From the IMG/VR virus record IMGVR_UViG_3300017917_002228, positions 62,001 through 126,000 of that record: a DNA stretch of 64,000 bases. One strand, 5' to 3'. Positions 1 to 6,393 of this stretch are shown here, one piece after another. A program made the translations under genes and the position numbers. The notes under the pieces were generated by a model, which saw only the letters and a program-made list of their open reading frames with translations, searched no databases and was not told the DNA's origin. The DNA comes from a virus. Each line of letters starts with the position of its first letter. Position 1 is the stretch's first letter.

Positions 1-266
1 CAAAATGTCCAAAGTTTAATATTGTTGGTAAAGAAGAAATTAATAATTTACAAATGGTTCAGTTGATCGCAAGCGCACAAAACAAAACAGCAAAATATGA
101 AATGGTTGACTTTCACAGTTCTCGTCCAGGACATGATCTTCGATATGCATTATCTGGCGATTTTATGCGTGAACTTGGCTGGGAACCAAGACACAGTTTA
201 AATGATCGTATAAAAGAAGTTGTAGAATGGTCCTTGGCAAATCCTGAGTGGATTGAAATTGCATAA
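1..266 (+). CDS. NAD-dependent sugar epimerase/dehydratase, C-terminal part
   Basis: The frame is open from base 3, so the gene starts upstream of the window; about 87 residues are visible. The tail contains FNIVGKEEI, then RPGHDLRYAL and LGWEPRHSLNDRIKEVVEW. This is the usual end of extended short-chain dehydrogenases of the dTDP-glucose or GDP-mannose 4,6-dehydratase/4-epimerase group, where RPGHD and the GW-P element line the nucleotide-sugar pocket. The NAD-binding and YxxxK parts are not visible, so the substrate cannot be named. It is probably part of a sugar-nucleotide pathway, like the glycan operon 7 kb downstream. The family call is good; the exact reaction is open. Confidence 0.75.
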   Translation, partial: KCPKFNIVGKEEINNLQMVQLIASAQNKTAKYEMVDFHSSRPGHDLRYALSGDFMRELGWEPRHSLNDRIKEVVEWSLANPEWIEIA

Positions 267-289
267 CAAGTATAACCAGAGGTGAAGTG

Positions 290-496
290 ATGAAAATATG
301 GCACGTTCTTGAGAACGCAGAAGAAGTAAAAACAATGCTTGATGGCAAGAAGTATGAAATGGGTGGAGTCACTACACACCCTGTTACATTTGCCCCTCAT
401 GTTTATATCAAAGTAGAAAAATGGCGTGACGAGGAAGGTGGTGAAGTCGTGTTCATTGTTCCATTAGAGCTGGTGCAGCGAGATGTTAGTAACTGA
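290..496 (+). CDS. small hypothetical protein
   Basis: About 68 residues, not recognised. AGAGG lies seven bases before the ATG at 290, which is preferred over the in-frame GTG at 287. The protein is soluble, mixed alpha/beta in appearance, with a hydrophobic C-terminal strand (VVFIVPLELV). It follows the epimerase closely and overlaps the next gene by 14 bases, so it probably belongs to a polycistronic message leading to the helicase. Confidence 0.6.
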   Translation: MKIWHVLENAEEVKTMLDGKKYEMGGVTTHPVTFAPHVYIKVEKWRDEEGGEVVFIVPLELVQRDVSN

Positions 497-689
497 AGTA
501 ACTCGCAATCGACTGTCTACTCGTCGCTTTCATCGCAACTTGAAGAAGCAGGGCTATCGACCAGTCGACGAGTTTGGCTGCGCTGTCATCTGGGAAATGT
601 CCAGAGGCTCTATCACGAACCACAAGATCAAAGATGTTGTGATTGACATTGAAGGCAAGAGTCTGTGGGTTAAGACTGGAGTAGAGTGA
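483..689 (+). CDS. small basic hypothetical protein
   Basis: 68 residues, not recognised. Arginine-rich N-terminus (RNRLSTRRFHRNLKKQ), then a mixed region ending in VVIDIEGKSLWVKTG. It starts inside the previous gene, with only a weak ribosome site (GCGAG) close to the ATG, and its stop overlaps the next start (TGATG), which suggests translational coupling. No domain call is possible. Confidence 0.55.
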   Translation: MLVTEVTRNRLSTRRFHRNLKKQGYRPVDEFGCAVIWEMSRGSITNHKIKDVVIDIEGKSLWVKTGVE

Positions 690-907
690 TGGGTGATACT
701 TGGCATATAATAATGGAACGTGATGCTTTATCTTCTATGTTAAAAGATGTTCAAAAAGAGTGTATAGAGTTGCGTCAAGAAAATGAGCTGCTGCGTAATT
801 GGCTTATCAACATTAAAGGTGATGTTTTACATATCGCTGATAATTGCGATAGGCTTGCTGACGAAATTGAAAAGTTACTTATTGGAAAATTGGAGAATGA
901 ACAATGA
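689..907 (+). CDS. small coiled-coil protein
   Basis: 72 residues. GGAG sits seven bases upstream of the ATG at 689, better than the GTG at 686. Residues about 15-70 form a long amphipathic helix with heptad-like Leu/Ile spacing (CIELRQENELLRNWL, then DRLADEIEKLL). The stop overlaps the next ATG (ATGA). Function unknown; it may be an oligomerising accessory protein. Confidence 0.6.
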   Translation: MGDTWHIIMERDALSSMLKDVQKECIELRQENELLRNWLINIKGDVLHIADNCDRLADEIEKLLIGKLENEQ

Positions 908-1194
908 ATAAGCGTATTAGAGAATTGCTAATTGAGGAAACTTTAAATAACAATCCAATTGAACTTTCAACTTCGTTTTTTCTTATTGAAATTACTGATG
1001 ATAAAGGAACAAAGACTGTTGCACGCATTCCAACAGAGTTCTGTGAGAAGTTCGCTGAGGTAGTTATTCGAGAATGCACCAATAGAATTAGCAAATGGGG
1101 AACGGCTCACATCGATGATAATGGAAAAGTTCATCATGGTGAGATCGGTAAAGATATCGTTGAAGACATTAACAAACACTTTGGGATTGAGTGA
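904..1194 (+). CDS. hypothetical protein upstream of helicase
   Basis: 96 residues, not recognised. The start overlaps the previous stop as ATGA and the stop lies seven bases before the helicase start, so it is probably co-translated with them. There is no signal peptide or membrane segment. The C-terminal half is acidic and helical. The position next to the helicase hints at a replication accessory role, which is inference only. Confidence 0.6.
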   Translation: MNKRIRELLIEETLNNNPIELSTSFFLIEITDDKGTKTVARIPTEFCEKFAEVVIRECTNRISKWGTAHIDDNGKVHHGEIGKDIVEDINKHFGIE

Positions 1195-1200
1195 TGCTGA

Positions 1201-2589
1201 ATGATTGAGAAGACAATACTATCTCATCTTATCTTTAATGAACCCTATGCACGTAAGGTTCTACCTTTTTTAAGAGAAGAGTACTTTCAGAATTTATCAG
1301 ACAAGACTGTCTATAAGCTTATTAACGATTATGTTAGTAAGTATAATGGTACTCCTACTCGCGAAGTTCTTCAGCTTGAGTTGAAGAACAAAGAAGGTAT
1401 TTCTGAGACAACATATAAAGAATCAAAAGACATTATTGATAACCTCTCTTCAGAGGAAAGTGACATTAACTGGTTGCTTGACTCTACAGAGAAGTTCTGT
1501 CAAGATAGGGCTATTTACAATGCAATTATGGCTTCGATTAAAATCCTGGATGATAAAAAAGGATCGGAGAGCACAGGAGCTATTCCCGGTCTGCTATCAG
1601 ACGCTCTCGGGGTTAGTTTTGATATTACTATCGGTCATGATTACTTTGATAATGCTGATAGCCGATATGATTTTTATCATCGGAGGGAGGAACATATTCC
1701 CTTTGACTTGGATTATTTCAATAAGATCACAAAAGGCGGTCTTGTTCGGAAAACTCTCAACGTTGCCTTGGCAGGTACGGGCGTTGGTAAATCTCTCTTT
1801 ATGTGTCATTGTGCTTCTTACAATCTTACCCAAGGTAAAAATGTACTTTATATAACTATGGAAATGGCAGAAGAGAAGATTGCAGAACGTATTGACGCAA
1901 ACCTTCTTAACGTAACAGTAGATGAGTTAGCTGTTCTACCTAAGGACGTCTATGATAAGAAAATTAACCGTGTGAAAGAGAAGACTGTTGGTAAGCTTAT
2001 TGTAAAAGAATATCCAACTGCTTCTGCTGGATCAGCTCACTTTAGGCATTTGATCAATGAATTACGAATTAAACGAAACTTTACTCCAGACATTATATAC
2101 ATTGACTATCTTAACATTTGCTGCAGTAGTCGTATTCGGGCTGGTTCTAACGTCAATAGCTATACGTACGTTAAAGCAATCGCGGAGGAACTACGCGGCC
2201 TTGCAGTTGAGTTTAATGTACCCGTTGTTACTGCAACCCAGACAACAAGAAGCGGATACGGAAACTCAGACGTTGAACTCACAGACACATCAGAGTCGTT
2301 CGGATTACCCGCAACAGCCGATTTAATGTTTGCTCTTATCAATAGCGAAGAGTTAGAACAGCTTGGACAGATTATGGTCAAGCAGTTAAAGAACCGCTAT
2401 GCCGATCCTACTCTACATAAACGTTTTGTTGTGGGTGTAGACAGAGCAAAGATGCGTCTGTATAATACAGAACAGGAAGCTCAAGATGACATTATCAACG
2501 ATGTTCCAGTCTTCAGTAAAAGTCAATTTGGCAACTCAGATGAAGAACGAAATGAACGTAAAGGCAAAATTAGGGCTCTCTTGGTGTGA
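1201..2589 (+). CDS. replicative DNA helicase, DnaB/T4 gp41-like
   Basis: A hexameric 5'-3' DNA helicase that would unwind the phage replication fork with the gp61-like primase encoded at 49.4 kb. It has 462 residues, close to T4 gp41 (475). The N-terminal half is the helical primase-interaction part. The RecA-like core has Walker A GTGVGKS at residues 192-198, the H1a-type MEMAEEKIAERID stretch, Walker B DIIYIDYLN, and TATQTTRSG, a typical DnaB motif H3. The start MIEKTILSHL is typical of phage members. It is the last plus-strand gene before a palindromic terminator shared with the converging gene. Confidence 0.95.
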   Translation: MIEKTILSHLIFNEPYARKVLPFLREEYFQNLSDKTVYKLINDYVSKYNGTPTREVLQLELKNKEGISETTYKESKDIIDNLSSEESDINWLLDSTEKFCQDRAIYNAIMASIKILDDKKGSESTGAIPGLLSDALGVSFDITIGHDYFDNADSRYDFYHRREEHIPFDLDYFNKITKGGLVRKTLNVALAGTGVGKSLFMCHCASYNLTQGKNVLYITMEMAEEKIAERIDANLLNVTVDELAVLPKDVYDKKINRVKEKTVGKLIVKEYPTASAGSAHFRHLINELRIKRNFTPDIIYIDYLNICCSSRIRAGSNVNSYTYVKAIAEELRGLAVEFNVPVVTATQTTRSGYGNSDVELTDTSESFGLPATADLMFALINSEELEQLGQIMVKQLKNRYADPTLHKRFVVGVDRAKMRLYNTEQEAQDDIINDVPVFSKSQFGNSDEERNERKGKIRALLV

Positions 2590-2611
2590 TAAGCCAGTAA
2601 AGAAAAAAGAG

Positions 2612-2640
2612 AAATAAAAAAAGGGGGCTTAAGCCCCCTT
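2612..2640 (-). terminator. palindromic terminator between convergent genes
   Basis: A perfect 20-base palindrome (2621-2640, arms AAGGGGGCTT and AAGCCCCCTT). On the minus strand it is followed by a T-rich tract (complement of the A run at 2612-2620), so it should terminate the small minus-strand gene efficiently. The plus side is followed by AAACTTTT and could also stop helicase transcription. The stop codon of the minus-strand gene lies inside the stem. Confidence 0.8.
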
Positions 2641-2862
2641 AAACTTTTCCATTTCTTCTTTGTAAATATATTCTTTTTGAATTTTGATATAATATTTTGG
2701 ATATTTTTTATTGAGTATGTTTTGTTCTGTTAGAAGATTTATTAATTTTTGATAGATAGGTTCCTGGTTAGGATCTTCTTTATACATAGTGTGGTTTATT
2801 TGATCTGATAGAGAATTCCATTTTTGGAAATATTGTGAGTAAGTGATGTTGTATTTAGACAT
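2629..2862 (-). CDS. small hypothetical protein, minus strand
   Basis: 77 residues starting MSKYNITYSQ. This start has AAAGGAG about seven bases upstream; an in-frame ATG six codons earlier has no such site and would contain the Shine-Dalgarno inside its own codons. The sequence is helical and Lys/Tyr-rich (KYPKYYIKIQKEYIYKEEMEKF). It is one of only three minus-strand genes here and is transcribed away from the repeat-bearing regulatory region at 2.9-3.2 kb, a likely sign of early regulation. Function unknown. Confidence 0.7.
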   Translation of the reverse strand: MSKYNITYSQYFQKWNSLSDQINHTMYKEDPNQEPIYQKLINLLTEQNILNKKYPKYYIKIQKEYIYKEEMEKFKGA

Positions 2863-2889
2863 TTTGTGCTCCTTTGTCATAGCCTTATA

Positions 2890-2918
2890 ACGTTAGCATA
2901 TCGAAGTAATTAAATCAA
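2890..2918 (-). promoter_or_regulatory. putative sigma70-like promoter, minus strand
   Basis: Read on the minus strand: TTGATT at 2918-2913, a 17-base spacer with the text ATATGC just before the -10, and TAACGT at 2895-2890. The spacer resembles that of the promoter at 57478, but the -10 is weak. It would serve the minus-strand gene at 2862. Confidence 0.35.
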
Positions 2919-3037
2919 CAGCTTTGTGCACATATAGAGATAAAGATATCTTTATATTAGATACTGCTAATATACGTGTGTTTTAAGCATATGCTATCAA
3001 TGTAGTGGTATCGCTATTCTGCTAAAGCACTTCTCCG

Positions 3038-3220
3038 CTAACTCATTGATATCATTGAAGATGTGTGAATCGCGAAGAGAAACACATATATCCTAACCTA
3101 TTGAAATCATTGATGTTTTTTCCATGTAGAATCCTATGATATCTATGAGAATCCATGGAAATACTAACATATTGAAATCATTGATGTTTTTATAAACCAT
3201 TGAAATCATTGAAGAAACTT
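3038..3220. repeat. four ATTGA-N4-ATTGA repeats in regulatory region
   Basis: Four copies of a 15-base element: 3044-3058 (CATTGATATCATTGA), 3099-3113 and 3170-3184 (TATTGAAATCATTGA) and 3198-3212 (CATTGAAATCATTGA). Each is a direct repeat of ATTGA at nine-base spacing. The first three are preceded by CTAAC. The middle two are followed by TGTTTTT. They lie in the 430-base non-coding gap between two divergent genes. The same element recurs once at 57419. They look like binding sites for a repressor, activator or replication initiator. Confidence 0.75.
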
Positions 3221-3235
3221 TTTTCAAAAAAACAG

Positions 3236-3264
3236 TTGCACAAATAACCGATATAGACGAGTAT
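3236..3264 (+). promoter_or_regulatory. putative early promoter
   Basis: TTGCAC at 3236-3241, a 17-base spacer and GAGTAT at 3259-3264, followed about 20 bases later by AAGGAG and the ATG of the gene at 3296. The -35 and flank (GTTGCAC) match the promoters at 57478 and 57390. The -10 is imperfect. It lies directly after the ATTGA repeats. Confidence 0.5.
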
Positions 3265-3295
3265 TAGGTATAAGGTCTTAACAAGGAGCACTGCA

Positions 3296-3706
3296 ATGTC
3301 TAATATCTCTAAAGTTATCAGCTTTATCCAAGCTGACCCTAACTTCGATAAAGCGGCTATGACGACCAAAATCGTCAACGAACTCGGAGTTACTAAGTCT
3401 AACGCTCAGGTTTATATCTATAACGCACTTAAGAAGATGAACGGTGCGACTCCTGTTCGCGTTAAGAAAGAGAAAGTTGCTAAGGAGCCTGTAGAAAGTA
3501 AGCGTGCTGCAAAGCGTCGTTTGACTGCAGAGCAGAAGGCTGCTGCTAAGCGCTTCTCTGACTACCATAATCAAAAGCTTACCGAGCAAATGGACGCAGA
3601 ACGTCCTATTATGGAAGCTGAGATCGAAGAATATGTGAATGAGGCTGAGCAGTATCTTCGGGAAAACCTCCCGATCTATGCTCGTAAAGAACTCGGTCTC
3701 GTCTAA
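3296..3706 (+). CDS. small protein with N-terminal HTH-like domain
   Basis: 136 residues with AAGGAG eight bases before the ATG. Residues about 1-45 (FDKAAMTTKIVNELGVTKSNAQVYIYNALKKM) read like a helix-turn-helix. The middle is a Lys/Arg/Ala-rich linker (KKEKVAKEPVESKRAAKRRL) and the end is an acidic helix. It looks like a small DNA-binding or nucleoid-associated protein. It is the first gene rightward of the ATTGA repeats, so an early and possibly autoregulated role is plausible. No family name can be given safely. Confidence 0.65.
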   Translation: MSNISKVISFIQADPNFDKAAMTTKIVNELGVTKSNAQVYIYNALKKMNGATPVRVKKEKVAKEPVESKRAAKRRLTAEQKAAAKRFSDYHNQKLTEQMDAERPIMEAEIEEYVNEAEQYLRENLPIYARKELGLV

Positions 3707-3719
3707 GCGACACTCTTCC

Positions 3720-3744
3720 CTCTGCATCTCAAAAGGGTGCAGAG
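3720..3744 (+). other. intergenic stem-loop
   Basis: CTCTGCA at 3720-3726 pairs with TGCAGAG at 3738-3744 around an 11-base loop, between two small genes. There is no T-tract, so a processing site or mRNA stabiliser is more likely than an intrinsic terminator. Confidence 0.45.
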
Positions 3745-3775
3745 TATAGAATGCCGTTCAACCTAGAGGTAAACT

Positions 3776-3997
3776 ATGTCTGAACTCAACGCATACGAAC
3801 TCGACATGTTCGAGAGTCTATCTGAAGCTATGTTTAAGCTCGCAGAAGATAAGGAATGGTCTGTAGGGAATCTTGCTGACATCGTAGTCAAGCGCCATTG
3901 CGGTGATGGATACTTTTCCTATGATGGTATCTTGAACGACTTGCAAGAGCTCCTCAAGAATGATGAGCTCGCATCTGAAATCGTAAGCTTTATCTAA
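3776..3997 (+). CDS. small acidic hypothetical protein
   Basis: 73 residues, start supported by AGAGG eight bases upstream. Acidic and helical with repeated Glu-Leu patches (LNDLQELLKNDELASEIVSFI). Not recognised. It is followed after 12 bases by another acidic gene, typical of early host-takeover clusters in T4-like phages. Confidence 0.6.
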   Translation: MSELNAYELDMFESLSEAMFKLAEDKEWSVGNLADIVVKRHCGDGYFSYDGILNDLQELLKNDELASEIVSFI

Positions 3998-4009
3998 GGA
4001 GAACGTAAA

Positions 4010-4318
4010 ATGGCTACAGTGCAACAATTAGTAGAGCTTCTCAAAGAATGGGATGCTCATCAAGATACAATAGACCAAATGGTCTCGTTTATTGACGAAA
4101 ATGGCCCTAACATCTACGCTATCTCTACAGAGTATAATTTGTACGAGATTGATGTAGCGTTAGAAGAGTCGCTAGAGGCTATTCGTGCAGATGCTCTTTC
4201 TGAAGAGAATATGGAATACTATGAGTATGACATCTTCGAAGATTTTGAAAACTCCGAAGAAGAAATGAAGCGTGGTTTTTTATACGGCGAAGGTTATTTC
4301 TTCGTTCGTATAGATTAA
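4010..4318 (+). CDS. acidic hypothetical protein
   Basis: 102 residues with AAGGAG before the ATG. Strongly acidic, especially the stretch EENMEYYEYDIFEDFENSEEE, ending in an aromatic-rich tail (GFLYGEGYFFVRID). The charge pattern would suit a DNA-mimic or host-enzyme inhibitor, but this is inference from composition. Family not recognised. Confidence 0.6.
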   Translation: MATVQQLVELLKEWDAHQDTIDQMVSFIDENGPNIYAISTEYNLYEIDVALEESLEAIRADALSEENMEYYEYDIFEDFENSEEEMKRGFLYGEGYFFVRID

Positions 4319-4321
4319 CAG

Positions 4322-4349
4322 TTGCCTATTTTAGCAAACTAGCTATAAT
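4322..4349 (+). promoter_or_regulatory. sigma70-like promoter
   Basis: TTGCCT at 4322-4327, a 16-base spacer and a perfect TATAAT at 4344-4349. The expected transcript starts about 25 bases before the ATG at 4380. Same -35 as at 4686 and 17586. Confidence 0.7.
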
Positions 4350-4379
4350 AGTACTGCAACGTTCAGATAGGATATACGT

Positions 4380-4604
4380 ATGATAGATGACAGCAAGATA
4401 CTGCATCATGTTAGAGAGCGTTTGTATGACAGACGTCAAGCACTACTCTCTGACATTGATGTGATGGAGCATGAGTGTAAAGAGTGGCTTAACCCTCATG
4501 ACTTTCAGTCAGGTTGGTATACCGGTAATATTAATACTATGAAATCAGAAGTAGAATTTCTCGAGAAGCTTATTAACGATCTAGAGAACGCATACTTCGC
4601 ATAA
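4380..4604 (+). CDS. small hypothetical protein
   Basis: 74 residues, not recognised. Mostly helical (ILHHVRERLYDRRQALLSDIDVMEHECKEW, then MKSEVEFLEKLINDLENAYF), possibly a coiled-coil hairpin. It has its own TTGCCT/TATAAT promoter and is followed after six bases by tRNA-Lys, so both may be on one transcript. Confidence 0.6.
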   Translation: MIDDSKILHHVRERLYDRRQALLSDIDVMEHECKEWLNPHDFQSGWYTGNINTMKSEVEFLEKLINDLENAYFA

Positions 4605-4609
4605 CTAAT

Positions 4610-4684
4610 GGACCCTTAGCTCAATGGTAGAGCAAGCGGCTTTTAACCGAGAGGTTGCAGGTTCGAGTCCTGCAGGGTTCACCA
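4610..4684 (+). tRNA. tRNA-Lys (TTT)
   Basis: Acceptor GGACCCT pairs with AGGGTTC; D stem GCTC/GAGC; anticodon loop CTTTTAA; T arm GCAGG-TTCGAGT-CCTGC; CCA is encoded. The anticodon stem is odd: the outer two pairs are A27/G43 and G28/A42 mismatches and only three G-C pairs hold the loop. Confidence 0.9.
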
Positions 4685-4685
4685 G

Positions 4686-4714
4686 TTGCCTTTATCTGCG
4701 TTTAATGTTAGTAT
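4686..4714 (+). promoter_or_regulatory. sigma70-like promoter directly before a start codon
   Basis: TTGCCT at 4686-4691, a 17-base spacer and TAGTAT at 4709-4714. The ATG of the next gene is only six bases after the -10, so transcription from here would begin at or next to the start codon. Confidence 0.5.
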
Positions 4715-4720
4715 GAGAGT

Positions 4721-5008
4721 ATGATGAAAGCAGATCTTGAACTAGCCGTTAAACGTTTGCATGCAGCATATACATTGTATTATCTCAAGGCTACTCCTAA
4801 TGCCAAGATGAACGACGCTGTTGTGTATGCTAACGCATGTACTTCTGACTACGTAGACTATGCTGAAGAAGCTTGTAAAGATTATAAGTGGAAAAGTATG
4901 GCTAAGGTACTAGAGAACCAAGTTCGTATTCTTCTCGGTTTTGTAGAAGTGTACGATAAGATTATCGAACGAGATAGAGTAACTCAAAAAACGAGGTGGT
5001 CGCTATGA
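4721..5008 (+). CDS. hypothetical protein, possibly leaderless
   Basis: 95 residues (94 from the second ATG at 4724). No ribosome-binding site is visible; the only signal before it is a TTGCCT/TAGTAT promoter whose -10 ends six bases upstream, so a leaderless message is possible. Helical, Tyr- and Ala-rich, with a Cys in ANACTSDY and another in EEACKDY. Not recognised. A very short ORF may follow in the gap to 5088, but I could not fix its frame confidently. Confidence 0.6.
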   Translation: MMKADLELAVKRLHAAYTLYYLKATPNAKMNDAVVYANACTSDYVDYAEEACKDYKWKSMAKVLENQVRILLGFVEVYDKIIERDRVTQKTRWSL

Positions 5009-5087
5009 TTAGTCGCTATGATGTTGTTCTTCGTCGCTGGGAATATGGTTTTTGGCGCGGTAGTCAGTTTGTGATTGTAGGTGTAAT

Positions 5088-5360
5088 GTGAAAAGCTATA
5101 CAATTAATATTGATTATAATATCGCAGATAAAATCTTCGTCGATGTTCTTAAAGACGATTATTTAATGCTGTGTAAAGAGATAGCTCACATTAACCAGAC
5201 ACAAGAAGGTAAAAAGCCAGAAGAATTTCCTCCTCATATTAAGGAAGATTTTGAAGCTTGCCATAACAATACAGTTGCAATGGAACAGCTTTTCTTCTAC
5301 TATATGATGCCTGAAGATGCATTGAACCTTATTAATGAAGGTAATGCAATCCGTTTCTAA
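5088..5360 (+). CDS. conserved-looking phage hypothetical protein
   Basis: 90 residues starting at GTG (SYTINIDYNIADKIFVDVLKDDY), with TAGGTG upstream. The first strand followed by DKIFVDVLKDDYLMLCKEI resembles small early proteins of marine T4-like phages, but I cannot name a family. Acidic and soluble. It lies before tRNA-Asn. Confidence 0.6.
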   Translation: MKSYTINIDYNIADKIFVDVLKDDYLMLCKEIAHINQTQEGKKPEEFPPHIKEDFEACHNNTVAMEQLFFYYMMPEDALNLINEGNAIRF

Positions 5361-5382
5361 AGTTAGCCTATATAAAATGTAT

Positions 5383-5458
5383 TTCCCGATAGCTCAGTTG
5401 GTAGAGCATTCGACTGTTAATCGAATTGTCCCAGGTTCGAGCCCTGGTCGGGGAGCCA
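5383..5458 (+). tRNA. tRNA-Asn (GTT)
   Basis: Acceptor TTCCCGA pairs with TCGGGGA (one G-T pair); D arm GCTC-AGTTGGTA-GAGC; anticodon loop CTGTTAA; T arm CCAGG-TTCGAGC-CCTGG; discriminator G and encoded CCA. Confidence 0.93.
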
Positions 5459-5516
5459 GTTAGGTTCGTCGCTTAATAGACGCGCGAGAGGTCACGGTTA
5501 GCCTCTCACCAATTTC
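5459..5516 (+). other. structured spacer between tRNAs, possible tRNA remnant
   Basis: A 58-base spacer with two small hairpins: CGTC pairs with GACG around an eight-base loop, and GAGAGG pairs with CCTCTC around ten bases, immediately followed by ACCA. The terminal stem plus ACCA resembles the 3' half of a degraded tRNA. No complete cloverleaf can be drawn. Confidence 0.4.
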
Positions 5517-5591
5517 GCCGGTGTAGCACAGCGGTAGTGCAGCGGTTTTGTAAACCGAAGGTCGGGAGTTCAATCCTCTCCACCGGCACCA
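5517..5591 (+). tRNA. tRNA-Thr (TGT)
   Basis: Acceptor GCCGGTG pairs with CACCGGC; D arm GCAC-AGCGGTA-GTGC; anticodon loop TTTGTAA; T arm GGGAG-TTCAATC-CTCTC; discriminator A and encoded CCA. Confidence 0.93.
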
Positions 5592-5596
5592 TTAAT

Positions 5597-5671
5597 GCGG
5601 GTATAACTCAGGGGTAGAGTGTCAGCCTTCCAAGCTGTTCGTCGCAGGTTCGAATCCTGTTACCCGCTCCA
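5597..5671 (+). tRNA. tRNA-Gly (TCC)
   Basis: Acceptor GCGGGTA pairs with TACCCGC; anticodon loop CTTCCAA; T arm GCAGG-TTCGAAT-CCTGT; discriminator T and encoded CCA. It follows tRNA-Thr by five bases. Confidence 0.93.
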
Positions 5672-5689
5672 ACTATCTAAAGGTGTGTC

Positions 5690-5917
5690 ATGTTTTGGTA
5701 TGTAATTCTAGTAGTGATCAATGCTAATGGTACAGTTAATGCTACCACACACTATCCAAAACTACCTCAGTATAACCATGAATCAAACTGTAAAGAAGCT
5801 GGTAAAGCTCTAGCAGACAAAGCACAACTTGAAGCAGGTACTAATAATGCTAAAGTGTTCTGGAGGTGTGAAGCACTTTCATATGAAACCGTAGCTAAAA
5901 CACTTCCGAGGACATAA
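5690..5917 (+). CDS. small protein with hydrophobic N-terminus
   Basis: 75 residues; AAAGGTG lies upstream of the ATG. The N-terminus MFWYVILVVINANG could be a membrane anchor or uncleaved signal. Two cysteines (SNCKEAG and WRCEAL) could form a disulfide if it is exported. Its stop overlaps the next start (TAATG). Not recognised. Confidence 0.6.
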   Translation: MFWYVILVVINANGTVNATTHYPKLPQYNHESNCKEAGKALADKAQLEAGTNNAKVFWRCEALSYETVAKTLPRT

Positions 5918-6081
5918 TGGTTGAAGAAGATAAACTACTCAAAGTACACCACGATTGGATGCTAGATATTCTTAAACGAATGAAACAAACAATCGAATCT
6001 AAAGATGTTAACGAAACTCAAAAGCTTGCAGTGCTTGAATACTGGGTTAAGCAAGCACTTAAAGTAGAACGAGAAGACTGA
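5917..6081 (+). CDS. 54 aa hypothetical protein
   Basis: A short open frame beginning ATGGTTGAAG, with GAGGA five bases upstream and its ATG overlapping the previous stop. The product begins MVEEDKLLKVHHDWMLDIL and ends LKVERED; it is helical and charged. Coupling and the ribosome site make it credible despite its size. Not recognised. Confidence 0.6.
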   Translation: MVEEDKLLKVHHDWMLDILKRMKQTIESKDVNETQKLAVLEYWVKQALKVERED

Positions 6082-6092
6082 TAAATACTTTT

Positions 6093-6302
6093 ATGGGTAC
6101 AGCGTCTGTAGAAGCTCGACAAGAATTAGTTGATAAAATTAAGCACCGTAGTGATATTAAAATTGTAGATATCACACACTTTGGTGAAGGTTTTTATCTA
6201 GTCAAAGTTGAGTCAGATGAACTCCCAGCAGGCTATCATGGAATGCAAAGTATTTACTTTGAAGATGATAGAGTAAAGTTTAGACGAGACTTAGACGTCT
6301 AA
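6093..6302 (+). CDS. small hypothetical protein
   Basis: 69 residues (MGTASVEARQELVDKI...). No clear ribosome site; GATAAATA at 6080-6087, a late-promoter-like octamer, ends five bases before the ATG. The pattern KIVDITHFGEGFYLVKVESDELP reads as a small alpha/beta protein. It ends one base before tRNA-Gly (GCC). Not recognised. Confidence 0.5.
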   Translation: MGTASVEARQELVDKIKHRSDIKIVDITHFGEGFYLVKVESDELPAGYHGMQSIYFEDDRVKFRRDLDV

Positions 6303-6377
6303 GCGGAGGTAGCTCAGTGGTAGAGCTTCTGCTTGCCAAGCAGACGGTCGTGGGTTCGATCCCCATTCTCCGCTCCA
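6303..6377 (+). tRNA. tRNA-Gly (GCC)
   Basis: Acceptor GCGGAGG pairs with TCTCCGC; D arm GCTC/GAGC; anticodon stem-loop TCTGC-TTGCCAA-GCAGA; discriminator T and encoded CCA. Confidence 0.93.
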
Positions 6378-6393
6378 TTATTACAGGTGAACT

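Noticed and set aside
1436-1855. 139-codon alternative frame inside the helicase gene
   Set aside because: It overlaps conserved helicase motifs, has no ribosome site and looks like random hydrophobic text.
3278-3727. 149-codon minus-strand frame
   Set aside because: Antisense to the HTH-like gene, which has promoter and ribosome signals on the plus strand.
6080-6087. GATAAATA before the gene at 6093 as a late promoter
   Set aside because: It ends five bases from the ATG and sits in an early tRNA region; more likely chance in AT-rich DNA.
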